Assembly: GCF_021191695.1 (NCBI RefSeq)
Contig: NZ_JAIWPT010000028.1
Span: 1-35,638, forward strand
Origin: Proluteimonas luteida
GTDB lineage: Bacteria > Pseudomonadota > Gammaproteobacteria > Xanthomonadales > Xanthomonadaceae
Length of the DNA stretch: 35,638 bases
Direction: 5' to 3'
Part shown: in pieces, positions 7,700 to 15,406 of the stretch
How positions within the stretch are numbered: position 1 is the first letter of the stretch
How the letters are laid out: every line of letters starts with the position of its first letter
Notes under the pieces: model-generated
The model's input: the letters and a program-made list of their open reading frames with translations, nothing else
Databases searched by the model: none
Told to the model about the DNA's origin: nothing
Made by a program: the position numbers and the translations under genes

Positions 7700-9066
7700 G
7701 CGTCCTCCTCCACGGCCTCGCCAAAGAGGTCGTGCTCGTCGCTGCCGAGGATCTCGACGTCGACGAAATCCCCGGGCTGCAGGCCCGCATCGCGACCGTT
7801 CTGGATCTGTACCACGCCGTCGATCTCCGGTGCGTCGGCCATCGAGCGGGCGATCGCCAGCTCGCCGTCGACCACGTCGACCAGGCAGGTCTGGATCGTA
7901 CCGACGCGGGCTTCGAGCTTCGCGGCCGAGATCACCGCCTGCTTCTCCATGAAGCGCGCCAGACGTTCCTGCTTCACTTCCTCGGGCACCGGGTCAGGCA
8001 GCGCGTTCGCGCCCGCGCCGTCGACCGGCGAATAGGCGAACGCGCCGACGCGGTCGAGCTGGACCTCGTCGAGGAAATCCAGCAGTTCCTCGAACTCGGC
8101 CTCGGTCTCGCCCGGGAAACCGACGATGAACGTGCTGCGGATCGCGATGTCCGGGCAGACCTCGCGCCAGCGCGCGATGCGCTCGCGGGTCTTGTCGATC
8201 GCGCCAGGGCGCTTCATCAGCTTCAGCACGCGCGGGCTGGCATGCTGCAGCGGGATGTCGAGATACGGCAGCAGCTTCGGCATGCCATCGGCATGGCACT
8301 CGGCCATCAGCGGGATGATGTCGTCGACGTGCGGGTACGGGTACACGTAGTGCAGGCGGGTCCAGACGTTGAGCTCGGACAGGCCCTCGCACAGCGCCTT
8401 CATCCGCGTCTGCCAGGCCCTGTCGCGCCAGTTGCGCTCGGCATAGCGCACGTCGACGCCATAGGCCGAGGTGTCCTGCGAGATCACCAGCAGCTCACGC
8501 ACGCCGCCGCGCACCAGCCGCTCGGCCTCGCGCAGCACCTCGTCGACCGGCCGCGACACCAGGTCGCCGCGCATCGACGGGATGATGCAGAAGCTGCAGC
8601 GGTGGTTGCAGCCCTCGGAGATCTTCAGGTAGGCGTAGTGCCGCGGCGTGAGCTTGATGCCGACGTCGTCGTCGGCCGCGCGCCGCGGCACCAGGTCGAT
8701 GAACGGGTCGTGCTTCGGCGGCAGCGCGGTGTGCACGGCGCGCATCACCGAGCCGTAGTCCTGCGGCCCACTGATCGACAGCACGTCCGGATGGGCGTCG
8801 CGGATCATGGTCTCGCGCTTGCCCAGGCAGCCGGTGACGATGACCCGACCGTTCTCCGCGATCGCCTCGCCGATCGCATCCAGCGATTCGGTCACCGCCG
8901 AATCGATGAAGCCGCAGGTGTTGACGACGACGACGTCGGCATCGTCGTAGCTCTGGACGATGTCGTAGCCCTCGACCCGCAACTGGGTGAGGATGCGTTC
9001 GGAGTCGACCAGCGCCTTCGGACAACCGAGGCTGACGAAACCGACCTTGGGATTGGCTGCGGACAT
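7696..9066 (-). CDS. rimO: Ribosomal protein uS12 methylthiotransferase RimO
   Basis: This 456-residue radical-SAM enzyme adds a methylthio group to the conserved Asp of ribosomal protein S12. The N-terminal MTTase domain shows the three cluster cysteines Cys15 (SLGCPK), Cys51 (NTCGFID) and Cys80 (TGCLGKR). The radical-SAM motif CxxxCxxC is Cys153, Cys157 and Cys160 (EGCNHRCSFC). A TRAM domain occupies about 378-450. SLGCPKALVDSE and SFCIIPSMRG are diagnostic of RimO rather than MiaB. Length is typical of the family. The ATG at 9066 is the first in frame; the ribosome binding site is weak. Candidate -10 TATACT lies about 115 nt upstream. A small exported protein overlaps the 3' end. Confidence 0.97.
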   Translation of the reverse strand: MSAANPKVGFVSLGCPKALVDSERILTQLRVEGYDIVQSYDDADVVVVNTCGFIDSAVTESLDAIGEAIAENGRVIVTGCLGKRETMIRDAHPDVLSISGPQDYGSVMRAVHTALPPKHDPFIDLVPRRAADDDVGIKLTPRHYAYLKISEGCNHRCSFCIIPSMRGDLVSRPVDEVLREAERLVRGGVRELLVISQDTSAYGVDVRYAERNWRDRAWQTRMKALCEGLSELNVWTRLHYVYPYPHVDDIIPLMAECHADGMPKLLPYLDIPLQHASPRVLKLMKRPGAIDKTRERIARWREVCPDIAIRSTFIVGFPGETEAEFEELLDFLDEVQLDRVGAFAYSPVDGAGANALPDPVPEEVKQERLARFMEKQAVISAAKLEARVGTIQTCLVDVVDGELAIARSMADAPEIDGVVQIQNGRDAGLQPGDFVDVEILGSDEHDLFGEAVEEDA

Positions 9067-9179
9067 GCGGACCCGTGGCTGGAGGCAGGACTGAAGGGCG
9101 CGTTCGACTCCCGATCACCGGCGCCCACCCCGCGGATGGACCGGCGACCGGGGAACCGGCGCGGGCAGATCGACCGCGC

Positions 9180-9185
9180 AGTATA
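9180..9185 (-). promoter_or_regulatory. Candidate -10 box for rimO
   Basis: Read on the minus strand, 9185-9180 is TATACT, a near-consensus -10, in the 201-nt divergent gap between rimO and the dienelactone hydrolase gene. It implies a leader of about 100 nt. No clear -35 is visible. Confidence 0.4.
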
Positions 9186-9229
9186 CCGCCGCGCCGCCCA
9201 CGCCCCCGCACGGCGCGTTCCCGCCGCGG

Positions 9230-9235
9230 TATAGA
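9230..9235 (+). promoter_or_regulatory. Candidate -10 box for the dienelactone hydrolase gene
   Basis: TATAGA at 9230-9235 lies 32 nt before the ATG at 9268, and GAGG at 9258-9261 is the ribosome binding site. The -35 region is G+C-rich without a match, so the call is tentative. Confidence 0.4.
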
Positions 9236-9267
9236 CTGGGGCGCACCCGCGACCGACGAGGCAGACC

Positions 9268-9942
9268 ATGGGCCGTGACATCGCCGTGACCACGCCTTCC
9301 GGGCTTGTCGACGCCTGGCGCGCGGACCCGCCCTACGGCGCCGCCGCGCAGGGCGCGATCCTGGTCGTGCAGGAGATCTTCGGCGTCAACGCGCATATCC
9401 GCAGCGTGGCCGACGGATTCGCCGCCGCCGGCTACACCGCGCTGGCACCGGCGCTGTTCGACCCCGTCGCCCGCAATGTCGAGCTCGGCTACGACGACGC
9501 CGGCTTCGCGCGCGGCCGCGCGCTGGTCGAAGAACTGGGCACCGACCGCGCCCTCGGCATCCTCGCCGCCTGCCGCGCGCTGCTGCAGGCCGAGGGACAC
9601 CGCCACATCGCCGTCGTCGGCTTCTGCTGGGGCGGCAGCCTCGCGTTCCTGGCCAACACCCGGCTCGGCCTGCCCGCGGTCAGCTACTACGGCGCGCGCA
9701 CCATGCCGTTCATCGACGAGCCGTTGCGCGCGCAGATGCTGTTCCACTTCGGCCGCGACGACCCCAGCATCCCGCCGGGCGACATCCAGCGGCACCGCGA
9801 ACGCCACCCGGACGCCGAGGTCCACGTCCACGCCGGCGGACACGCCTTCAACCGCGATGTCGATCCGCGCCACTACAACGCCGACAGCGCCGCGACCGCA
9901 CGCCGCCAGACCCTGAAGTTCCTGAAGTCGGCGCTGCGCTGA
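9268..9942 (+). CDS. Dienelactone hydrolase family protein
   Basis: This 224-residue alpha/beta hydrolase carries the dienelactone hydrolase signature: Glu36 in VVQEIFG, nucleophile Cys120 in GFCWGG, an acid near Asp165 in FGRDDPSIPP, and His192 in AGGHAFNRD. These match the Cys-Asp-His triad and the switching Glu of the family. Characterised members open dienelactone in chlorocatechol breakdown, but most chromosomal homologues have unknown substrates. No aromatic degradation genes are nearby, so a specific pathway is not supported. No signal peptide is present. GAGG lies 6 nt before the ATG. The HIT gene follows after 14 nt with its own GGAGG and is probably co-transcribed. Confidence 0.9.
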   Translation: MGRDIAVTTPSGLVDAWRADPPYGAAAQGAILVVQEIFGVNAHIRSVADGFAAAGYTALAPALFDPVARNVELGYDDAGFARGRALVEELGTDRALGILAACRALLQAEGHRHIAVVGFCWGGSLAFLANTRLGLPAVSYYGARTMPFIDEPLRAQMLFHFGRDDPSIPPGDIQRHRERHPDAEVHVHAGGHAFNRDVDPRHYNADSAATARRQTLKFLKSALR

Positions 9943-9956
9943 CCCGGAGGCCCCCG

Positions 9957-10391
9957 ATGAACCGACAGCCGGACCCGAACGCGCCCTACACCCTCGATCC
10001 ACGGCTGGCCGACGATACCCATCCCGTCGCCACCCTGGCGCTGTGCGAACTGCGGTTGATGGACGACGCCAACTATCCGTGGCTGGTCCTGGTGCCGCGC
10101 GTGGCCGACGCACGCGAGATGATCGACCTCGACCAGGCGCAGCGGCGCCAGCTGACCGAGGAGATCGACCTGACCGCGAGGCTGGTCCGCGACGTGTTCC
10201 GGCCGTTCAAGCTCAACATCGCCGCGCTCGGCAACCTGGTGCCGCAACTGCACGTGCACGTGATCGGCCGCAACCAGGACGACCCGGCCTGGCCGACGCC
10301 GGTGTGGGGCCGCGTCGCCGCACGGCCGTATTCGCCCGAGCAACTCGTCGCGCGTGTCGCGCAATTGCAGGCGGCGCTGCCGCCCTTCTGA
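9957..10391 (+). CDS. HIT-domain protein with a QxHxH active site
   Basis: This 144-residue cytoplasmic protein belongs to the histidine-triad superfamily of nucleotide hydrolases and transferases. The motif is QLHVHVIGR at 97-105: the catalytic His99 and the following His101 are present, while the first position of HxHxH is Gln97. I recall this QLHVHV form from a proteobacterial subfamily, so it is not read as a broken site. NYPWLVLVPR at 39-48 and LNIAALGN at 86-93 are further family segments. The substrate is unknown; Ap4A or nucleoside phosphoramidates would be typical. Ribosome binding site CCGGAGG is at 9944-9950. It lies 14 nt after the dienelactone hydrolase gene and converges on dcd. 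Confidence 0.9.
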   Translation: MNRQPDPNAPYTLDPRLADDTHPVATLALCELRLMDDANYPWLVLVPRVADAREMIDLDQAQRRQLTEEIDLTARLVRDVFRPFKLNIAALGNLVPQLHVHVIGRNQDDPAWPTPVWGRVAARPYSPEQLVARVAQLQAALPPF

Positions 10392-10460
10392 AACCGCGCA
10401 CGCGCACCACCCGCGTGCCGGCGATGAAATCATGGCCGCAGCGGCGGATCGGGAAACTGC

Positions 10461-11036
<576 letters not shown>

Positions 11037-11074
11037 GCGATGTTCCCTGCGGCCCCAGTGGCCCGAAGCCCCGC

Positions 11075-11080
11075 ATTGTA
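11075..11080 (-). promoter_or_regulatory. Candidate -10 box for dcd
   Basis: On the minus strand 11080-11075 reads TACAAT, five of six matches to the -10 consensus, about 39 nt before the dcd ATG. No -35 match is visible. It lies in the 288-nt gap between mrp and dcd, which otherwise contains only the repeat at 11198-11230 and no gene I can support. Confidence 0.45.
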
Positions 11081-11197
11081 GGATGCGCCCCGCCACGCCG
11101 CATCCGTCCTGCCCCTGATCGGGCCCGGCATCCGCGCCATGGATGGTCCCCTCGGCACCGCGGGCGTGGCCACGCCCCCGACCGCGTGAACCCGGAC

Positions 11198-11230
11198 ACC
11201 GCGCACGTCGGCCGCGTGGGATCGACCTAC
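11198..11230. repeat. REP-like intergenic repeat, copy 2
   Basis: It aligns without gaps to 7138-7170 with 27 of 33 identities, sharing ACCGCGNACGTCGGC at the left and TCGACCTAC at the right. Inverted halves GTCGG (11208-11212) and CGACC (11223-11227) are retained imperfectly. It lies after the mrp stop, in the mrp-dcd gap. Confidence 0.5.
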
Positions 11231-11324
11231 GGGATCAGGGCGACCGTCTTTCCCGACCATCGGCCCAGCGCAAAGCCCTTGTCAGGACAGGTTCGCGACC
11301 AGCTCGCTCCGTGGCCGACACGCC

Positions 11325-12179
11325 CTACACCAGCGACGCCGAAATCGACCTCGCTGCACGCGGCCGCTTCTCCAGCTCCGCCACCAGATTGCGCGCGGCC
11401 TGCCGATAGGCCTGCGCCGCCGGCGAATCGGGCGCGGAAGCGACGATCGGCACGCCGGCATCGCCCTGCTCGCGGATGCCGATCTCCAGCGGCAGCGACC
11501 CGAGCAGCGGCACCCCGTACTGCGCCGCCATGCGCTCGCCGCCGCCGGCACCGAACAGATGCTCGACGTGCCCGCAGTTCGAGCACACGTGCTGGGCCAT
11601 GTTCTCGATGATTCCCAGCACCGCGACCTCGACCTTCTCGAACATCCGCAGGGCCTTGCGCGCATCCAGCGTCGCCACGTCCTGCGGCGTGGTCACGATG
11701 ACCGCGCCGGCCACCGGGATCTTCTGCGCCAGGGTCAGCTGGATGTCGCCGGTCCCCGGCGGCAGGTCGACGACCAGGTAGTCCAGGCCTTCGTCGCCGC
11801 CCCACAGCGTCTCGTTGAGCAGCTGGGTGAGCGCGGAGGTCGCCATCGGCCCGCGCCAGATCATCGGCGTATCGGCCTCGACCAGGAACCCGATCGACAT
11901 CGCCTCGATCCCGTGCGCCCGCATCGGCGTGATCGACTTGCCGTCCGGGCTGTCCGGCTTGCCCGAGAGCCCCAGCATCGTCGGAATGCTCGGCCCGTAG
12001 ACATCGGCGTCCAGCACCCCGACCCGCGCCCCGTCGGCCGCGAGCGCCAGCGCCAGGTTCACGGAAGTCGTTGATTTCCCGACGCCTCCCTTCCCCGCGC
12101 CGATGGCGACGAGGTTGCGGATGCGGGGGTGTGGCGAGAGCGCGCCCTGGACGGCGCGCGAATGGACGGCAAGGGACAT
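11325..12179 (-). CDS. apbC: Iron-sulfur cluster carrier ATPase Mrp/ApbC
   Basis: This 284-residue P-loop protein of the MinD/Mrp family carries [4Fe-4S] clusters to apoproteins. The deviant Walker A is GKGGVGKST at 29-37, followed by VLDADVYGPS at 55-64 and VVDLPPGTGD at 136-145. The cluster-binding CxxC is Cys199 and Cys202 in HVCSNCGH. It lacks the N-terminal MIP18/DUF59 domain present in longer relatives, so it is the short form. Two TTG codons lie just upstream in frame, but the ATG at 12179 is chosen; neither has a clear ribosome binding site. The Fe-S role fits nearby clients in the window (rimO, queG, the RnfB-like protein), although they are not in one operon. Confidence 0.93.
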   Translation of the reverse strand: MSLAVHSRAVQGALSPHPRIRNLVAIGAGKGGVGKSTTSVNLALALAADGARVGVLDADVYGPSIPTMLGLSGKPDSPDGKSITPMRAHGIEAMSIGFLVEADTPMIWRGPMATSALTQLLNETLWGGDEGLDYLVVDLPPGTGDIQLTLAQKIPVAGAVIVTTPQDVATLDARKALRMFEKVEVAVLGIIENMAQHVCSNCGHVEHLFGAGGGERMAAQYGVPLLGSLPLEIGIREQGDAGVPIVASAPDSPAAQAYRQAARNLVAELEKRPRAARSISASLV

Positions 12180-12254
12180 GGGCAACAAGAACGGGATGCG
12201 GAGGCCGTGAACCGTGCGCCAGCGGCGCCGTCCGGGACCTTGTGGCGGGACCGC

Positions 12255-12260
12255 ATTCTA
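12255..12260 (-). promoter_or_regulatory. Candidate -10 box for mrp/apbC
   Basis: On the minus strand 12260-12255 reads TAGAAT, 75 nt before the mrp ATG, in the 279-nt divergent gap to the TonB receptor gene. The same hexamer lies before the HerA-like gene and near nnr. No clear -35. Confidence 0.4.
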
Positions 12261-12315
12261 GCGGCAAGCACGAGAACCGCTTGGGGAAGATCATGAAAGC
12301 CATACCACCAGACAG

Positions 12316-12345
12316 TTGCAAATGTTGGGGACCTGTGGCAGTAAT
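12316..12345 (+). promoter_or_regulatory. Candidate promoter of the TonB-dependent receptor gene
   Basis: TTGCAA (12316-12321) and AGTAAT (12340-12345) are separated by 18 nt in an unusually A+T-rich island of an otherwise G+C-rich region. Transcription would start near 12352, giving a leader of roughly 105 nt before the ATG at 12459. Confidence 0.4.
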
Positions 12346-12346
12346 G

Positions 12347-12361
12347 TTAACCGTCTGTTAA
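12347..12361. promoter_or_regulatory. Operator-like TTAAC/GTTAA repeat near the receptor start site
   Basis: TTAAC (12347-12351) and GTTAA (12357-12361) form an inverted repeat over 5 nt. TGTTAA also occurs as a direct repeat with an 11-nt period (12345-12350 and 12356-12361). It overlaps the predicted transcription start, a usual place for a repressor site. The regulator is unknown. Confidence 0.3.
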
Positions 12362-12458
12362 GTGCATGCACCGGGGATGAACTGTATGTGCGCCGGCGAA
12401 GGACCGCAGGCATCTCGATGGACGTACTCGACTGAAATTCTTTAGGGGATCCAATCCA

Positions 12459-15329
12459 ATGTCTGACCGCAATCGCCTCGTCCCGAGGTTCAACCAGCTC
12501 AGTGCCGCACTCGCAAGCGCACTGATGCTTTCCGTGGCCGCGCCCGCCTTCGCCCAGGAAGAAGTAGTGGAAGTGGACGAGGAGATCGTCACGACCACGA
12601 CCGCATCGGGAGAGTCGCGTACCCTCGATACCGTCACGGTCGTCGGCTCGCGCATCAAGCGCGCCGAGATCGAAGGCCCGGCGCCTGTGACCGTCTTCAC
12701 CCGCGCCGACATCGATCGCGAGGGCTTCCAGACCGTCGGCGACATGCTGCAGACGCTGAACCAGCAGAGCACCGCCAACTTCACCGGCGATCTGGCCGTT
12801 ACCGGATTCACACCCAATGCCCAGGTCGTCAACCTGCGTGGCATGGGCCCGGGCTATACGCTGACGCTCATCAACGGCCGCCGCCCGCCGGACTATCCGC
12901 AGCCCTACAACCGCGACAACAACGTCGTCAACGTGCGCGCGATCCCGATGGCAATCGTCGAACGGATCGAAATCCTCACCGGCGGCGCCTCGGCCATCTA
13001 TGGCTCCGACGCGGTGGCTGGCGTGGTCAATATCGTGACCCGCAAGAATTATGACGGCAACCAGCTCCGCGTTACTGCCGGCACCACGGCCGAGGGTGGC
13101 GGTGATTCCGCCTCCTTCGAGTTCACCGGCGGCGCCACCGGCGACCGCTGGAGCGCCCTGTACGCGCTGCAGTACAACGCCAAGGAGCCGGTCTTCGCGA
13201 CCCAGCGTCGCTTCCTGGCCGACACCCGCAACAATCCCTATGGACTGGCCGTCAACCCGAACCTGGCACTGGTGGCCCTCAGCCTCGGCGGCGTGGCGGC
13301 TGCACCGAACCACAACGCCATCTACGACGCGGCAGCATGCGATGCCTTCGGCTACACCACGGTGACGACCGAAGCCCGCGGCACCTACTGCGGCAGTTAC
13401 ACCCAGCCGGCTTCCCGCTCGATCTCCAACAAGGAAGACACCTGGGCGGGCTATCTGTCGGGTACGTTCGACATCAGTGACGACGTGCAGATGTACGGCA
13501 GCCTGTCGCTGTACAAGTCCAATGCCTCGTCCAGCAGCGGTACCGAATTCTGGGGAACGTCCGGGGACCGCTTCACCGCCACGCCGTCCGGCGCCGCGAC
13601 CGGCTATTACTACGATGCCGCCTACGGCGATTACTTCCAGCTGCAGCGCGTGTTCAATCCGTTCGAACTCGGCGGCAACGAAGCCGCGACCACGCTTTAC
13701 GACGAAAAGACCTACGACATCACCTTCGGCTTCAATGGTTCGCTCGGACGTTTCGACTGGGAAGCCAGCGCGAACTACGGCAAGTACGAATACGAAAACG
13801 ATCGCCCCCGCCTGCTCGCCAAAGCCGTCCACGATTACTTCCTTGGGCCGCAGCTGGGCAATCTGGCGAATGGCGTGCCGGTGTACGAGCTGAACCTCGA
13901 CCGCTGGAACAGCCCCATCACCCCGGAGATCTACCAGTCGTTCGCGACACGGGTGAAGAACGTGTCCGACACCTCGGCGGCCACGATCAACTTCAACATC
14001 GCCGGCGACCTGTTCGACCTGCCGGCAGGTCCGCTCAGCTTCGCGGCCGTACTCGAAGGTACCCGCCAGACGCAGGACCTGCGAAGCGACCCGCGTACCG
14101 ACCAGTTGCGTCCGATCGACGATCAGACGATCTACAACCTGACCAGCTCCGGCGCCACCGACGGCGAACGCGACCGCTACGCGCTGGGCGTCGAGTTCCG
14201 CGTGCCGATCCTCGACTCGCTGACGGCCAACATCGCCGGTCGCTACGACAAGTACGACGACATCACCGCCGTCGACGGGGCGTTTACCAAGAACTTCGGC
14301 CTCGAGTGGCGTCCCTTCTCCAGCCTGCTGCTGCGCGGTTCATACGCGACCAGCTTCCGTGCGCCGGATATGCAGATGGTCTACGCACAGGGCGCGGCAG
14401 GGTATTCGACCGTTCTCGACGAATATGCATGCCGCTCCGGCAATTACCTGGGCCAGACCGGCGGGCCGCGTACCGTCGTGGACTGCAACCAGAACGGCGA
14501 CGTGACCGTCTACCAGTCGCAGAGCCGAACCGCCGGCAACCCGTTGCTGAAGGAAGAGGAAGGCGAGAGCTGGGGCTATGGCTTCGTGTGGGACATCATC
14601 GACGACATGTCGCTGTCCGTTGACTACTACCGGATCCGCCTCGAGGACAAGGCCAGCCAGGTCACGGCCTCGTACATCCTCCAGAACGAGGCAAACTGCC
14701 GCCTGGGCGTCTACCGCGACGGTTCGCCGTTCCCGAACGGTCCGGATTCGGCGTTCTGCCAGAACATCTACTCGCTGATCACGCGTACCGACGCACCCGG
14801 CACCTCGCTGGATGGCCGCCTCCAGTCCCTCAATACCGCGTACATCAACACGGCGTATCAGGACGTGAGCGGCGTCGATGCAAACTTCCGCTACCGCCTC
14901 GATACCGATCGCATTGGCCGATTCGACATCGACCTCGGTTACACGATCCGCCTCACCGACAAGTCCAAGCAGTTCGCAGACGATGAACTCGTGGACTACC
15001 GCGACATGTGGGATTACGACCCGCGTTCGCGTGTGCGTGGTTCGCTGGGCTGGAGCTACGACGACTGGACCGTCACCCTGTTCGGCAGCCGCCTCGGCGC
15101 GAACCAGAACTGGGCCGAAACCAGCCGCCTGAAGCCGTACATCACCTACAACCTGCAGGTCGGACACCAGTTCACGCCCAACACCAAGGTCGAGTTCACG
15201 GCGATCAACCTGCTGGACAACCAGTATCGCTTCGACGACACCTATACCGCCTACCCGTACTTCTACGCATACAACGGTGCCGACCCGCTGGGTCGCCGCT
15301 TCTACGTGAGCCTGACGCACAAGTTCTGA
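12459..15329 (+). CDS. TonB-dependent outer-membrane receptor
   Basis: This 956-residue protein is a 22-strand beta-barrel receptor for active uptake powered by TonB-ExbBD. A signal peptide ends at about residue 32 (SVAAPAFA). DTVTVVGSRI at 57-66 is the likely TonB box region. The plug domain spans about 67-197, with VNLRGMGPGY near 124-133 and GGASAIYGSDAVAGVVNIVTR (two motif halves, 175-195) at its end. The barrel ends in Phe956 (LTHKF), as outer-membrane insertion requires. Three Cys pairs in probable external loops (AACDAF/TYCGSY, YACRSG/VDCNQ, ANCRLG/AFCQN) suggest disulfide-stabilised loops. AGGGGA lies 9 nt before the ATG. Substrate unknown; the S9 peptidase downstream suggests a peptide. 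Codons are visibly less G+C-rich than in flanking genes. Confidence 0.93.
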   Translation: MSDRNRLVPRFNQLSAALASALMLSVAAPAFAQEEVVEVDEEIVTTTTASGESRTLDTVTVVGSRIKRAEIEGPAPVTVFTRADIDREGFQTVGDMLQTLNQQSTANFTGDLAVTGFTPNAQVVNLRGMGPGYTLTLINGRRPPDYPQPYNRDNNVVNVRAIPMAIVERIEILTGGASAIYGSDAVAGVVNIVTRKNYDGNQLRVTAGTTAEGGGDSASFEFTGGATGDRWSALYALQYNAKEPVFATQRRFLADTRNNPYGLAVNPNLALVALSLGGVAAAPNHNAIYDAAACDAFGYTTVTTEARGTYCGSYTQPASRSISNKEDTWAGYLSGTFDISDDVQMYGSLSLYKSNASSSSGTEFWGTSGDRFTATPSGAATGYYYDAAYGDYFQLQRVFNPFELGGNEAATTLYDEKTYDITFGFNGSLGRFDWEASANYGKYEYENDRPRLLAKAVHDYFLGPQLGNLANGVPVYELNLDRWNSPITPEIYQSFATRVKNVSDTSAATINFNIAGDLFDLPAGPLSFAAVLEGTRQTQDLRSDPRTDQLRPIDDQTIYNLTSSGATDGERDRYALGVEFRVPILDSLTANIAGRYDKYDDITAVDGAFTKNFGLEWRPFSSLLLRGSYATSFRAPDMQMVYAQGAAGYSTVLDEYACRSGNYLGQTGGPRTVVDCNQNGDVTVYQSQSRTAGNPLLKEEEGESWGYGFVWDIIDDMSLSVDYYRIRLEDKASQVTASYILQNEANCRLGVYRDGSPFPNGPDSAFCQNIYSLITRTDAPGTSLDGRLQSLNTAYINTAYQDVSGVDANFRYRLDTDRIGRFDIDLGYTIRLTDKSKQFADDELVDYRDMWDYDPRSRVRGSLGWSYDDWTVTLFGSRLGANQNWAETSRLKPYITYNLQVGHQFTPNTKVEFTAINLLDNQYRFDDTYTAYPYFYAYNGADPLGRRFYVSLTHKF

Positions 15330-15350
15330 CCCTCTTCAGGTTCAGCAACG

Positions 15351-15380
15351 GAAAAGCCCGGTTTTTGCCGGGCTTTTCTT
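15351..15380. terminator. Strong terminator between receptor and S9 peptidase genes
   Basis: GAAAAGCCCGG (15351-15361) and CCGGGCTTTTC (15368-15378) form a perfect 11-bp stem with a 6-nt T-rich loop. The A-run on one side and T-run on the other make it potentially bidirectional. It implies that most receptor transcripts stop before the peptidase gene. Confidence 0.85.
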
Positions 15381-15406
15381 TGATCAAACATGCCAAGGAT
15401 TACTCC

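Noticed and set aside
9957..10391. HIT protein as a catalytically broken pseudoenzyme, because the first His of the triad is Gln
   Set aside because: The nucleophilic His99 and His101 remain, and I recall QLHVHV as the normal form in a proteobacterial HIT subfamily.
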